From Metridium senile (Eukaryota > Cnidaria > Anthozoa > Actiniaria > Metridiidae): a DNA stretch of 64,000 nucleotides. How positions within the stretch are numbered: position 1 is the stretch's first letter; each line of letters begins with the position of its first letter. A program made the translations under genes and the position numbers. The notes beneath the pieces are model-generated. The model searched no databases, was not told the origin of the DNA, and was given only the letters and a program-made list of their open reading frames with translations. This document shows positions 1 through 12,978 of the stretch, piece by piece. The stretch covers positions 1,484,501 to 1,548,500 of the forward strand of contig OX459110.1 in NCBI GenBank assembly GCA_949775045.1. Direction: 5' to 3'.

Positions 1-1344
1 TTTTGTTGCTTCTTTCATGTACAGTGGAACCCCATTAATCCGGCCACCGAAGGGACATCCCAAAGTGACGGTATCAACGGGGTGGCCATATTAAGAGGGA
101 TTTGCCCATAGGGTCGCCTATGACTTGCAAAATGATTTTTTGTCAAATCCCTTAAAATCGGCATGTAGAACCAGTTTTGAACGCTGAATCCATTGCTATA
201 AGTTTTAGCTCGATCAGATAAATATTTAAGGCGCACGGCGCCAAAATGTGAAAATTGACGTCATTTCCGGTTTTCGAAGGTCGATTGAGTGCACTACAAA
301 AAGTGTCAAATATCACAAGACTGAGAACATATTTTACCAAACAAATTTGCCAGCTCAAAAGTACGTACAGTAGCGACTATTCGGAGCTTTTTTTCTTCGA
401 AGAAAGATGAAAACTGAATATTTTATAGATTTTTCAATTATGTTCAAGTTTTTACTCGATTTTAAGTACATCATATTAAAACCTCTGTATCGCCAATGGT
501 ACACGACCTAGCTCAAAGCTATTGTACATGAGGAAAGAGGGATACCCATAGCTTAGTTTTGTCAAATAAAATTTTGGGGCAAATCATAAACACAGCTTGG
601 GGAGCGATGAATGTTGACCCCAATTTCAGTCATATTTGACCTCAATTTACTACGCGATATGTGTACATTTAACGATTAACTTACCGAAATCATGCCTCTA
701 TCCCCTGTAATTCACAAACAAACATCTCCTTGCCATAATACAATACTTTATTCATGATTTGAGCGGGTACATTCCGAGGAAATGTCTTGAGAGAAGCTTG
801 GAACCAGTTGAATTGAGTCCGATCATTATGCCAACCGAAGCCAAGGTATTAGCTATCATTCTTTTGAAGTCAAAATATTAAAACTACCAGCTGTATCCGA
901 GCTTTATGTTTTACCTGACCTTAGTACGTGAACTTCAGAGTGAAATACTGTTATAAGTGTAGAGTATTTCACCGCCATTTGACTATTAGACACGATCGAT
1001 GATACAAATGCGTGACATGAACACAGGAACCCCAAAGCGGCCTGATTATAACGCAATACTGAGAAATTGAGACAAATATTTATCTTTAATACTATATTCG
1101 CATTTGTTTACATGGTTGTACCTGTCTTTGTAAATACTACAGTAATTCTGTTGTAACTAATAGAAACACAAGTCTTATATACTAGCTGGTACTGGATATT
1201 ATATATACGACTTATTCGTGTCATAATGTACTGCGGCTAATCTGTAATCGGTAATCTAACCCAACCGTATAAAACAGAGAAAAAGCGCACAACAAAACTG
1301 TATTGCAACGATATGATATTCATTATTTATATAATTATTTTCAA

Positions 1345-1605
1345 TTTTCTTCATTTTTTCATTCTTTCTATTCCAATTTTCTTTCTTTCACCCTTTCTGT
1401 TTCCATTATTTATATTCCCATTTTCTTTTTTTCAGCATTTGTTATCATTTTCATTCCATTTTCTATTTTTTTCTTTCAGCATTTATTTTTATTGTTTCTT
1501 TTCCCATTTTCTTTCTTTCAGCTTTTTTTCATTATTTCTTTTCTTTTTGTCTGTTTTCTTTCGTTCGCATTTCTTTTTTTTTTTCTCTATTATTTTTGAT
1601 TCTGA
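1345..1605. repeat. Pyrimidine-rich (TTTC/TTTTC) tract in left arm
   Basis: About 260 bp of almost pure C/T with A interruptions. The mirror purine tract lies at about 2280-2545 in the right arm. Long reading frames rich in F, S and I across it are products of this composition, not genes. Confidence 0.85.
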
Positions 1606-2279
1606 GGATTAGTTGCAGGCTCTGTCCGTCTCTTTTCTCGAAGTAGTTATAAGTCACTTATATGTGCCGATAAATTGAAATATGGAAAAAGAACAATTAT
1701 ATGTAGCATCCTTTGATCAAAGAAAACGCAGTCGTCAGTCCTTCAGTCCATTTATCATCGAATGATAATTCTTGCAATTCTTCAAAAAACTTTCTGTTGT
1801 CTTACAAGTAAAACGCTCGCAGATTTGTACTTGTTTATATGGTAGAAATTAAAGTTCAACTCGGGGGGCGAAATATCTCGTCTCTCGGCTGGTAGGGTAT
1901 ATAACGGGTATGATACCCTATATACCCATCATATACTATACCCTACCAGCCGAGACGAGATATCTCGCCCCCCGGGGTTGTCTCGCCCAACCGAGATGAG
2001 AAATTATTCCATTGTGGAATTTTACAAAGAGATATATTAAAACTCGCACGGGGCGAATCTGCGAGCGTTTTACTTGTAAGACAACAGAAAGTTTTTTGAA
2101 GAATTGCAAGAATTATCATTCGATGATAAATGGACTGAAGGACTGACGACTGCGTTTTCTTTGATCAAAGGATGCTACATATAATTGTTCTTTTTCCATA
2201 TTTCAATTTATCGGCACATATAAGTGACTTATAAAAATACTTCGAGAAAAGAGACGGACAGAGCCTGCAACTAATCCTC

Positions 2280-2545
2280 AGAATCAAAAATAATAGAGAA
2301 AAAAAAAAGAAATGCAGAACGAAAGAAAACAGACAAAAAGAAAAGAAATAATGAAAAAAAAGCTGAAAGAAAGAAAATGGGAAAAGAAACAATAAAAATA
2401 AATGCTGAAAGAAAAAAATAGAAAATGGAATGAAAATGATAAAAAATGCTGGAAAAAAAGAAAATGGGAATATAAATAATGGAAACAGAAAGGGTGAAAG
2501 AAAGAAAATTGGAATAGAAAGAACGAAAAAATGAAGAAAATTGAA
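2280..2545. repeat. Purine-rich (GAAA) tract in right arm
   Basis: Mirror copy of the 1345-1605 tract within the inverted arm of the TTAA foldback. Reading frames on the minus strand here are composition artefacts. Confidence 0.85.
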
Positions 2546-3991
2546 AATAATTATATAAATAATGAATATCATATCGTTGCAATACAGTTTTGTTGTGCGC
2601 TTTTTCTCTGTTTTATACGGTTGGGTTAGATTACCGATTACAGATTAGCCGCAGTACATTATGACACGAATAAGTCGTATATATAATATCCAGTACCAGC
2701 TAGTATATAAGACTTGTGTTTCTATTAGTTACAACAGAATTACTGTAGTATTTACAAAGACAGGTACAACCATGTAAACAAATGCGAATATAGTATTAAA
2801 GATAAATATTTGTCTCAATTTCTCAGTATTGCGTTATAATCAGGCCGCTTTGGGGTTCCTGTGTTCATGTCACGCATTCTTTCGCGGTTGTATGTTTGTC
2901 TGAAAGCCTTTAGTTGTATCATCGATCGTGTCTAATAGTCAAATGGCGGTGAAATACTCTACACTTATAACAGTATTTCACTCTGAAGTTCACGTACTAA
3001 GGTCAGGTAAAACATAAAGCTCGGATACAGCTGGTAGTTTTAATATTTTGACTTCAAAAGAATGATAGCTAATACCTTGGCTTCGGTTGGCATAATGATC
3101 GGACTCAATTCAACTGGTTCCAAGCTTCTCTCAAGACATTTCCTCGGAATGTACCCGCTCAAATCATGAATAAAGTATTGTATTATGGCAAGGAGATGTT
3201 TGTTTGTGAATTACAGGGGATAGAGGCATGATTTCGGTAAGTTAATCGTTAAATGTACACATATCGCGTAGTAAATTGAGGTCAAATATGACTGAAATTG
3301 GGGTCAACATTCATCGCTCCCCAAGCTGTGTTTATGATTTGCCCCAAAATTTTATTTGACAAAACTAAGCTATGGGTATCCCTCTTTCCTCATGTACAAT
3401 AGCTTTGAGCTAGGTCGTGTACCATTGGCGATACAGAGGTTTTAATATGATGTACTTAAAATCGAGTAAAAACTTGAACATAATTGAAAAATCTATAAAA
3501 TATTCAGTTTTCATCTTTCTTCGAAGAAAAAAAGCTCCGAATAGTCGCTACTGTACGTACTTTTGAGCTGGCAAATTTGTTTGGTAAAATATGTTCTCAG
3601 TCTTGTGATATTTGACACTTTTTGTAGTGCACTCAATCGACCTTCGAAAACCGGAAATGACGTCAATTTTCACATTTTGGCGCCGTGCGCCTTAAATATT
3701 TATCTGATCGAGCTAAAACTTATAGCAATGGATTCAGCGTTCAAAACTGGTTCTACATGCCGATTTTAAGGGATTTGACAAAAAATCATTTTGCAAGTCA
3801 TAGGCGACCCTATGGGCAAATCCCTCTTAAGCGCGTAAATTTTATAGAAAATGTATGGACATGCATTTCGTCGGGATCTAAAAAACTGGCCGCAATAACG
3901 GGATGGCCGTATTAAGCAGATGGCCGTAAGGTGGGGTTCCTCCACTGTAGCATATTAGTCCCGGATTGCACATTTGATGAGATGAAAAATT

Positions 3992-5854
3992 CGAAATTTT
4001 CAAACAACACTCACAATTTGTTATGATAACAATGATAAATATGTGGACTTATGGCCGATTAATTTTAGGTGGAATGTCTTTCTTAGACTTTCACATTCTT
4101 AGAAACTGAAAGTAAGCATCATGACAAAATACCGTGTGTGTGGGGGGGGGGGGGGGGGGGGGGGGTACCCTAGGGAAAGCAAACCCTATTGCGATTAACG
4201 AATCACTAGACCATCTCGTTTCTCATTTAAGCGTTAAATAGCTAGAGGTTGCCAACGAAAAGTTTGAAAACCTGGACTCTATTTCTATTATATATATAGT
4301 TATTACTTTGAAACATTAAAAATAGAATGAAACTTACGAAAAATACGATTTGTTTAAAATCATTGTGATTTTGAATTGATTTTGAATTTGAATTTCCAAG
4401 ATTGCGTTACATGGCAAAGGAAATGTGATCATGAAAATGATTAGCATAAGTTTCACTCTTGAAAACACGTCTGGACCTAACTGTTGCAAGAAAAAGGGGT
4501 TTCCCCGAAATATTAGCCGTCGACATGTAGCTGATTTGGAAAGCAAAACAATGCATTAGTTTATCAGAGCTACATTCCTCCTCTCAAGACGGACATGACA
4601 TATCTTTACTGGATGATTATTGTGTATTGGAAATTATTGTAGCGCTGCACCGTGAAGACATAAGGTAAAAAGTCGTTCCCTTTTTGCTTATTTAGAGAAT
4701 TTCGTTTGAATAAAGATTTAAATATGTTTCTCGGTTATGGCGGCCGAGAGAAGGATTTGAATAAGCTTACTCGTTATAAGTAGATCGAAGAGAGAACTAA
4801 GCATGATGTAAATAGGTTTACTCGCTTTACAGTTCTTTGTTTCTCTGTTTATAACCAGCCGTGGACGTTTTAGTTATACAGCACGGCCGTTTTGATTTTC
4901 AGAAGATGTAAATTGAAACAATTTCGTCGATCGACTGAGTTTGATCATTCACGTCGCGTTTGCATTGATTGGGTTTGAAACTTATTATAGCAAGACTTTT
5001 CTTTTATATCAAATCATTTTAATTCTTAAAGGATCGCTTCTATGTCTGCTTGTTTTCTCGTTTGAAAATAATTCGAAATTTTCAAACGACACTCACAATT
5101 CGTTAGGATAACAATGGTAAATATGTGGACTAATAGGCGATTCTCCATGTGGGGACTAAAAATTACATTTATTAAAACCTTACCAACATGATTATTTTAG
5201 ATTGAATGCCTTCCTTAGTAAAAAGACTTTTGCATTCTTATAAACTGAAAGTAAGCATCACAAAATACCGTGGGGGTCACCCTAGGGAAAGCAAACCCAA
5301 TCATGTACATAGGCCTATCATCCAATTCACTATCAATGATCATACACTAAGCAATTACGCCTCTTATTTATCTTAGGGTTAAAGTTCAGAGGAAAATAAC
5401 TATAGAGAGCTCGATCCAACTTGCCAAAGAAAAGTTTAAAAACCTGGACTCTATTTCTATTATATAAAAAGCTATTACTTTTAAGCAATAAAAAATTAAA
5501 ATTACAAAAAATACGGAATTTGTCAAAAATCACTATAATTTTGCCAAGACTGCATTAAATGCATATGGCTAAGGAAATGAGATGAAGAAAATGATTTGCA
5601 TAAGTTTCAGTTTTGAAAACACGCCAGAACGTAACGTGTTGCAAGGAAATAGGGGTTTCCCCGAAATACGTTAAAGGTCGCAATGTAGCTCATTTGGAAG
5701 CCAAAACAATACATGCATCAGTTTTTCAGAGCTTTCTCGCTTCTCTCAAGACGAACATGATACATAAGGAAAAGTGATCATGAAAATAATTAGCATAAGT
5801 TTCAGTTTTGAAAACACGTCAGGACCTAACTTGTTTCAAGAAAAAGGGGTTTCC
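3992..5854. repeat. Tandem array of ~1.1-kb units, first segment
   Basis: A unit beginning CGAAATTTTCAAAC at 3992 starts again at 5074 (1082 bp later), with the same order of landmarks: an AACAATG-ATAAATATG segment, a CCCTAGGGAAAGC segment, a GAAAACACGTC segment, then a CGGCCGAGAGAAGG segment. A 24-G run (4142-4165) occurs in the first unit only. No coding potential was recognised. The array continues at 10007-11480 and 18601-18798 after two insertions. Confidence 0.75.
4425..4610. repeat. ~187-bp sub-repeat inside the 1.1-kb units
   Basis: The segment running from TGATCATGAAAATGATTAGC to the CTCAAGACGGACATGAC motif is further duplicated. Copies lie at about 4425-4610, 5570-5757, 5770-5854 joined to 10007-10105, 10918-11100, 11108-11285 and 11298-11480. 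Uninterrupted copies give the empty target sites for the two large insertions. Confidence 0.7.
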
Positions 5855-8000
5855 CATTCTCGTACCCAGGCTAACTCGGTCGTTCATCTCTCCCGTCATT
5901 ACCTCTGGTAACAACGGATTTGAGACCCTCTCAGCCCGATGCTGATTGGCCAGTAAAATCGTGCATGCGCGAGTTTCGACGTACATTGACCCTAGGGTTC
6001 TCGTTCGTGATTGGTGGAATTTCTACGATGCTCGGAGCTTTTTGAAATGTGTTTTCTGCGCATAAAGTAAAGTACACAAAGCTGACTCATTTTGTAACGG
6101 GCTCAGGAAGAATTCAAAATGGCGGGTAAACGGAGTAGATATGAAAACATCCAAAAAACGTTAGGAAATTGTGTTCTAACTCCACCTTGAACTGCTATAA
6201 CTTATTTTATGCATATTTAGGACTATGAGGAATGTATGAAGGTATGTTTTGGTTTTCGTGAAGCGCATTTCGAGACGATTACAGGCATTGTTTGTTATCG
6301 ATAAATTCAGTACCAGAATTGAATTGCTGTATTAAAGCTTTCTTCTCGAATTCTGTACTTCTTTCCTGCTGTTGAGGCAAGTAAAACTTTACTGACGTTG
6401 AAATTTTAATGAAGTGTATCTGATCTGTTGTTTGAAGCAAGGAATCTCAACATATGATTGGAACTAAGGTTTATAACTTATTGTAAATCATTCCCACATT
6501 TATATCATGAATATATGATTGTAAAACATTCATATAGCCTTATCAGTAATAAAAATGATTTCAATGCATTCTGTAGTGGATATTATGAACTTTTACACTG
6601 TAATTTTGACTCTATTATAAAGCTATTAAATTTGCCTTGGCTTTTCAAAATAATCTAATTATTATTAAATGTGAGGTGTTTATAATTTCACAGGCTATAA
6701 TGTACATGATGAACAAGGGGTCAATTAGTATTTTTGTATTGGTGTGTTAGATTTTGAAATGAATAATTTAGCCAATTTACAATTCCAAATGCTATTATTG
6801 CAACCAGTGAACTGTCACTTCATATTTATAGTAGATACATGTAGTACTTATTTATATATTTTGTCATTGATATATTGATTTGTATTATTCTTGATGTAAA
6901 ACATAACTATGCAGAAACACTATTTGTAGATATGCCAACATGTTGTGATAATAATAACAATGGCAATCAGATAACTACACTTACAATAGTTGAAGTGGTC
7001 TTATTTCAGTTGTAATATCATTGTAAATGTGTATACCAGTAGTTTCCTTTTTTGGTACAAACCTTTATATATAAGTTTATATACTTTTTGTTCTATACTC
7101 AATAGAGTGCAAACAGTATATTCATGAAATACAAATTACTAAATACTAATAAATACTGCCAGAAGTTCCATAAAATATTCAAATATCTCACAGACATACT
7201 ATATGCACTTAACTTTATATTTCACAGTCAAAATATCTTTTTAGGTAAGCATATCACATCAGAATATACATAAAATGGAGCTCTACAGTATTCAAATAAA
7301 ATAATAGGATGAAAGGAACGCAGTAAAAGTCTATTCGACGTCTCATTTCCATTCCTCATTTCATGTGTATTTAACTAAACTATTATCACAAACCCACAGC
7401 ATCTTTCTAATTAGCAGTACTGTTGATATATTTGCTGTGTTGAATAAAATTATTGCACTCTAGTGATGATATCAATAAGGGTAAAATATTACATCATGTT
7501 CCATGACATCTTGTTTTTACAGTACAGTTACACTGTTGGGTTTTAATCTGAACTGAATATTTGAGTTCTTAATTGCACTGGCTTCATGCAGCCACAATAG
7601 AATGTGAAGTAATAGTTTGTATAATTTTAGTAGTACCAAACCAATAAGGAATGCGCATTTCAAAAAACAATAACAATACCACAGGTGTTTTCCCTCTTCT
7701 TTTTACCTACTGATCAAGGTCTAAGTCTGAGAATTACAAAGTTGACATTTATAATCATAATAACAATAAAGCACTTTATTTTAATCAGATGTTATTTTCA
7801 TCTAGTCCCTAAATGATAATAATTAAATAGCATACATACATACATAACTATGCTGGTACTTGGATAGGCAAAACTGATTAGATGGCAGATAATGAGATTG
7901 TTCAATTGCTTGAAATAACAATAAATATTTAGATTATATCATTGTTTTGCAAAAATAACTATTTTAATCCAATTTTAATTAAAAGGACATAACTAGACTA

Positions 8001-8141
8001 GAGTACAAACACTAAAAGTGTGCAATACTTTGTACTATTTACCACTAAATAGTGTTGATTAAACAATAGAGAACAAAAGAATTTGCATAATTTAGCAGTA
8101 TTTAGTTGTATTTATGCTGCATACTTTTAGTGTTTGTACTC
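8001..8141. mobile_element. 141-bp TA-flanked MITE, copy 1
   Basis: Palindromic ends GAGTACAAACACTAAAAGT and inverse, flanked by TA. It is 141 bp long, with the core AAACAATAGAGAACAAAAGA at element positions 61-80. It is close to the copy at 50558-50698. Confidence 0.8.
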
Positions 8142-8467
8142 TACTAGCTGACAACAGGTTACAGTCGGGTATTCACACAAACACATAGTATTATATATGA
8201 GAGGAACATAAAGAAGATTGCAAATTTCTTTTATACTACTATCACAATCAACTGTCACAGTACAAACCTCATTAACTCTTTACTTGACAATTGAACCCTA
8301 TTTTATAGACCATAAACTTAGACTTATTAATATATATATATTTTTAATTTATAGGGGAAGTTTATCAATAGGGACGAAAGTCCTGTAGCTTCTACCTGTC
8401 ACAAGATTAGTTTTAGAAATTTTATCATTAACTTCTCGTTTCATTTTATTTCAACTACATTTATATA

Positions 8468-8598
8468 GTGTACAAACATTATACCCATGAAACAAGTAGT
8501 ACTAAGTAGTACTAATTAAACAATAGAAAACAATAGAATTAGCATAAAATATCACTATTTAGTACTATTTATTTTTCATGCTTTTAATGTTTGTACTC
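8468..8598. mobile_element. 131-bp TA-flanked MITE of the same family
   Basis: Ends GTGTACAAACATT and AATGTTTGTACTC, TA-flanked. The same core (AAACAATAGAAAACAATAGA) lies at element positions 51-70. It is 10 bp shorter than the 141-bp members, all of it lost on the left of the core. Confidence 0.7.
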
Positions 8599-10006
8599 TA
8601 TTGTGACAAATAAATAAAATAGAAAACAAAATTTAAGTTATTGACAATTGGTCTGCATTGCAATAATTATCATGAATATTTTGATAAAATATGATTTTTA
8701 TGATGCAGAAATGATATTTTGAACAGTTTTTATGTCCCTAAAATAGACTTAAATCATCTAAAACAGGTCAATATGAGAAAAGTGAGATGACAAATGAATT
8801 GCAGAATTGATTTTTGATATCTAACCAGAATAAAATTTACTTGATATACAACTGAAATAAGACCACTTCAACTATTGTAAGTGTAGTTATCTGATTGCCA
8901 TTGTTATTATTATCACAACATGTTGGCATATCTACAAATAGTGTTTCTGCATAGTTATGTTTTACATCAAGAATAATACAAATCAATATATCAATGACAA
9001 AATATATAAATAAGTACTACATGTATCTACTATAAATATGAAGTGACAGTTCACTGGTTGCAATAATAGCATTTGGAATTGTAAATTGGCTAAATTATTC
9101 ATTTCAAAATCTAACACACCAATACAAAAATACTAATTGACCCCTTGTTCATCATGTACATTATAGCCTGTGAAATTATAAACACCTCACATTTAATAAT
9201 AATTAGATTATTTTGAAAAGCCAAGGCAAATTTAATAGCTTTATAATAGAGTCAAAATTACAGTGTAAAAGTTCATAATATCCACTACAGAATGCATTGA
9301 AATCATTTTTATTACTGATAAGGCTATATGAATGTTTTACAATCATATATTCATGATATAAATGTGGGAATGATTTACAATAAGTTATAAACCTTAGTTC
9401 CAATCATATGTTGAGATTCCTTGCTTCAAACAACAGATCAGATACACTTCATTAAAATTTCAACGTCAGTAAAGTTTTACTTGCCTCAACAGCAGGAAAG
9501 AAGTACAGAATTCGAGAAGAAAGCTTTAATACAGCAATTCAATTCTGGTACTGAATTTATCGATAACAAACAATGCCTGTAATCGTCTCGAAATGCGCTT
9601 CACGAAAACCAAAACATACCTTCATACATTCCTCATAGTCCTAAATATGCATAAAATAAGTTATAGCAGTTCAAGGTGGAGTTAGAACACAATTTCCTAA
9701 CGTTTTTTGGATGTTTTCATATCTACTCCGTTTACCCGCCATTTTGAATTCTTCCTGAGCCCGTTACAAAATGAGTCAGCTTTGTGTACTTTACTTTATG
9801 CGCAGAAAACACATTTCAAAAAGCTCCGAGCATCGTAGAAATTCCACCAATCACGAACGAGAACCCTAGGGTCAATGTACGTCGAAACTCGCGCATGCAC
9901 GATTTTACTGGCCAATCAGCATCGGGCTGAGAGGGTCTCAAATCCGTTGTTACCAGAGGTAATGACGGGAGAGATGAACGACCGAGTTAGCCTGGGTACG
10001 AGAATG

Positions 10007-11480
10007 GGGGTTTCCCCGAAATATTAGCCGTCGAAATGTAGCTCATTTGGAAAGCAAAACAATACAGCAGTTTTCTGAGCTTCCTTGCTTCTCACAAGAC
10101 GGACATGACACATCTTTACTGGATGAATTTGTGTATTTGGAATTCGTGTAGTGCTGCACCGTGACGTGAGGACATAAGGTAAAACGTCGTTCCCTTTTTG
10201 TTCGTTTAGAGAATTTCGTTTGAATAAAGATTTGAATACGTTTCTCGGTTATGTCGGCCGAGAGAAGGATTCGAATAAGCTTCCTCGTTAGTAGAAGAGA
10301 GAACTAACCCGAATGCAAATAGGTTTACTTGCTTTACAGTCCTTTGTTTATAACCAGCCGCAGACGTTTTAGTAATATAGCACGGCCGTTTTGATTTTCA
10401 GAAGAGGTAAATGAAAACACTTTCGTCGATCGATTGAGTTTGATCATTCACGTCCCGTTTGTATTAATTTGGTTTGAAACTTATTTTACTAAGACTATTC
10501 TTTTATATCATATCATTTTAATTCTTAAAGGAGCGCTTCTATGTCTGCTTGTTTCCTCTTTTGAAACATGTGAAATTTTCAAACAACACCCACAATTGGT
10601 TATGATAACAATGATAAATATGTGGACTTATGAGCAATTCTCCATGCGAGGCCTAAAATTCATAATTTTTAAAACCTTACTAACAGGACGCCCAGCATCC
10701 GATTCACTAATCACTAGACCACCACGCCTCTCATTTATTTAAGCGTTAAATAGCTAGAGGCTAATAATTAGAGAGCTCCAACTTGCCGAGAAAAATCCGT
10801 ACTCAATTTCTGTTGTATAGTTATTACTTTTATGCAGTAGAAAGAATAAACCTTTCAAATAGTAGGAAATTTATCAAAAAGTTGAATTGCGAAGACTGCG
10901 TTACATGGCTAATGAAAAGTGATCATGAAAATGATTAGCATAATTTTCAGTTTTGAAAACACGTCACGAAGTAACTTGTTGCAAAAAAAGGGGTTTTCCC
11001 GAAATATCAACGGTCGCAATGTAGCTCCTTTGGAAGACAAAACAATACATGCATCAGTTTTTCAGAGCTTTCTCGCTTCTCTCAAGACGAACATGACACA
11101 TAAGGAAAAGTGATCATGAAAATAATTAGCATAAGTTTCAGTTTTGAAAACACGTCAGGACCTTACTTGTTCCAAGAAAAAGGGGCTTCCCCGAAATATT
11201 AGCCGTCGAAATGTAGCTCATTTTGAAAGCAAAACAATGAATCAGTTTTTCAGAGCTTTCTTGCTTCTCTCAATACGAACATGACTCATAAGGAAAAGTG
11301 ATCATGGAAATAATAAGCATAAGTTTCAGTTTTGAAAACACGACAGGACGTAACTTGCTGCAAAAAAGGGGTTTCCCCGATCGAAATATATATGTTAAAG
11401 GTCGCAATGTAGCTCATTTGGAAGGCTAAACAATGCATCAGTTTACAGAGCTTCCTTGATGCTTCTCACAAGACGGACAT
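10007..11480. repeat. Tandem array of ~1.1-kb units, middle segment
   Basis: Continuation of the array from 5854. A third unit begins near 10571. Its sub-repeat is present about three times (10918-11480), and the last copy is cut by the 7.1-kb element immediately after GACGGACAT. Confidence 0.7.
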
Positions 11481-11704
11481 CATTACCAGAAATCCAAGAC
11501 ATGTGACGTCACCGTATGCTAAATTTAGATTTGTGGCATTTAAAAATGGCCGGTCACAAATACTGATAAATGTATGGGCTCAGAAAGAAAATGTCTAATA
11601 TATTTGCTAAATATAATATCATCGTACTATCGCTCCCGACCCCTAACCTTTAACTCGAGTAGTAGTATATATTGCACCGAATTATACCCCCGGGGTGCTA
11701 GGGG

Positions 11705-11912
11705 GTGCAGGGGTGTAGAGGGGGGAGCGAATCGGGGTGCAAATCGGGGTGCGAATCGGGGTGCATTCGGGTTGCCATCGGGGTGCAAATCGGAGTGCAT
11801 TCGGGCGTGCATTCGGGGAGCATTCGGGGTGTATTCGGGATGCATTCGGGGAGCGAATCGGGGTGCATTCGGGGTGCCATCGGTGAGCATTCGGGGTGCA
11901 TTCGAGAAATAT
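11705..11912. repeat. G-rich minisatellite, 11-12 bp units
   Basis: About 15 units of the type CGGGGTGCATT / CGGGGTGCAAAT. Mirror copy at about 15957-16142. The reading frames through it, rich in RGANRGA or APRMHP, are repeat translations. Confidence 0.9.
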
Positions 11913-11971
11913 TTATAAACGAAGCTTATTTCCGAGTAGATTATCAAGCCACGATCTAAGCTTACAAAGAA

Positions 11972-12514
11972 ATGGCATCCATACAAGTTGACGAAGTTGA
12001 ACTCGTAGAAAGTACTTTTCTTGTGGAATTGATATCATCCATCTTGAATCTGTCGTATGCCTCATTGTGTGACGAAGCAATATGGAAGTCCATCAAATGT
12101 GAAGGATGTGAATTTAACTGGCCAAGTCAAAGAGATCATTTATGTATGTCGTTTTGGAACAGAGAAGAAGATGCGTGGTTGTATTACTACGACGAAGCCA
12201 TTCAAGTGGTGGATAATCAAAACGTATGGAATGTAGCTAAAGAAGTCGCCCATATATTAGACATCAACATCCACCCTTCATGGCGCAATTACATTAAAGA
12301 ACTTTACAAACTGCCTAGAACAACAGTCTACTTGAACTTTTATCAAATTGACTGTTTAGCCAATCACAGTGACACAAGAGTGAATCAAATTTTGACTGTA
12401 TTACAGATAAGCTTAAAGATAAACACTAGACGAAAAACATTAACAAAAGCTTCAACGATAGTTTATCCTATAGAAAAGTTGAAAATTGAAGAAGAAAACA
12501 TGGAAATTTTGTAA
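11972..12514 (+). CDS. Hypothetical 180-aa CCHC-motif protein, copy 1
   Basis: I do not recognise the family. The protein begins MASIQVDEVE and has a compact Cys/His cluster (C43, C46, H56, C58; CEGC then DHLC) that could bind one zinc ion. An aromatic acidic stretch (about 61-75) and a basic, lysine-rich C terminus (about 150-180) follow. There is no signal peptide or membrane segment. An AATAAA lies about 30 bp after the stop (12544-12549), supporting a real 3' end. The gene is convergent with the 118-aa zinc-finger frame 570 bp downstream. An identical protein is encoded by the inverted arm (15342-15884). Preservation of the frame in both arms is expected if the duplication is young and so is not by itself proof of selection. 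A DNA-binding or capsid/accessory role is only a guess. Confidence 0.65.
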   Translation: MASIQVDEVELVESTFLVELISSILNLSYASLCDEAIWKSIKCEGCEFNWPSQRDHLCMSFWNREEDAWLYYYDEAIQVVDNQNVWNVAKEVAHILDINIHPSWRNYIKELYKLPRTTVYLNFYQIDCLANHSDTRVNQILTVLQISLKINTRRKTLTKASTIVYPIEKLKIEEENMEIL

Positions 12515-12543
12515 ACTATTTATATTTGATACTTGAATTATTC

Positions 12544-12549
12544 AATAAA
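12544..12549 (+). promoter_or_regulatory. Polyadenylation signal of the 180-aa gene
   Basis: AATAAA about 30 bp after the stop codon at 12512-12514. The mirrored copy lies downstream of the right-arm gene near 15309-15314 (minus strand). Confidence 0.5.
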
Positions 12550-12835
12550 CCACTTTTTTTTAAAAATTAAAACACTTGCATTTGATTGTGTATGGATAAA
12601 ATATAACTACATTCCTTTTAATAACAAGTTTATCATTTAATTTTATTTTGCTCAATAGTTTTACTAAACTTAAGTTTGAATTACGACGATTTATTTACAA
12701 AAAAGTGTGTTTTTCAGTTTACAACATAATGCATGGTAGACGGTTACTGTTATTTACTTAAAACAAATACCGACTGACACAGGTGGTCAACAACTTCAAA
12801 GTAAAAGTCAACTTCACGGCTAGCCTTTACTTCAT

Positions 12836-12978
12836 CGGCCTAACATCGACCGGACATCGACCTGACATCGACCTGTCATCGACGTGACATCGACCTGACA
12901 TCGACCTAACATCGACCTGTCATCGACCCGACATCGACCCGACATCGACCTGTCATCGACCTGTCATCGACCTGATGA
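12836..12978. repeat. 11-bp minisatellite (ACATCGACCTG)n
   Basis: About 12 head-to-tail units with variants ACATCGACCCG and TCATCGACCTG, in the intergenic space between the convergent genes. Mirror copy at about 14880-15022. Confidence 0.9.

Larger units (their letters stand above)
95..3826. mobile_element. 3.7-kb palindromic (foldback) element with TTAA target duplication
   Basis: The element starts GAGGGATTTGCCCATAGGG, ends with the reverse complement, and is bounded by TTAA at 91-94 and 3827-3830. The intact related MITE at 38748-38937 shows the unoccupied site with one TTAA. Arms of about 1.8 kb are nearly identical, meeting near 1910-1970. One clear indel separates them: about 40 bp near 2878-2920 is absent from the left arm. 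TTAA duplication occurs in piggyBac, Kolobok and Sola3 transposons; no transposase is seen, so the superfamily is open. Short reading frames repeated in both arms (e.g. 152-358 and 3563-3769) have no recognisable product. Confidence 0.8.
22..3947. mobile_element. pogo/Tigger-like MITE, split by a larger insertion
   Basis: The outer ends read CAGTGGAACCCC and its inverted counterpart ending CCACTG, each flanked by TA (20-21 and 3948-3949). The two outer pieces (22-94 and 3827-3947) together match the intact 190-bp element at 38748-38937 in reverse orientation, including the GTAAATTTTATAGAAAATGT stretch near 3836. TA duplication and the CAGTG start fit Tc1/mariner-pogo elements; no transposase is visible, so it is non-autonomous. 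The middle is a separate TTAA-flanked insertion. Confidence 0.75.
7019..8843. other. Non-palindromic spacer of the 4.15-kb element
   Basis: AT-rich unique sequence between the two arms. It holds MITEs at 8001-8141 and 8468-8598. A possible further TA-flanked pair of ends (GAGTGCAAA near 7104 and TTGCACTC near 7451) shares only its outermost bases. No gene recognised. Confidence 0.6.
5855..10006. mobile_element. 4.15-kb palindromic element with 9-bp duplication (Mutator-like)
   Basis: Termini read CATTCTCGTACCCAGGCTAA and its reverse complement. They are flanked by GGGGTTTCC at 5846-5854 and 10007-10015. Intact sub-repeat copies (for example near 4494) contain this 9-mer once, so it is a true target-site duplication. 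Arms of about 1.16 kb (5855-7018 and 8844-10006) are almost identical; the 201-bp frames at 6458-6658 and 9203-9403 translate identically. The ~1.8-kb spacer carries smaller MITEs. A 9-bp duplication with long terminal repeats fits Mutator-like elements; no transposase is present. Confidence 0.8.

Noticed and set aside
1303..2582. Phe/Ser/Ile-rich frames of about 100-135 aa
   Set aside because: Product of the pyrimidine-rich tract in both arms of the palindrome.
11574..11986. Frames of 67-119 aa rich in RGANRGA or APRMHP
   Set aside because: They translate the 11-12 bp G-rich minisatellite in several frames; no single frame is favoured.
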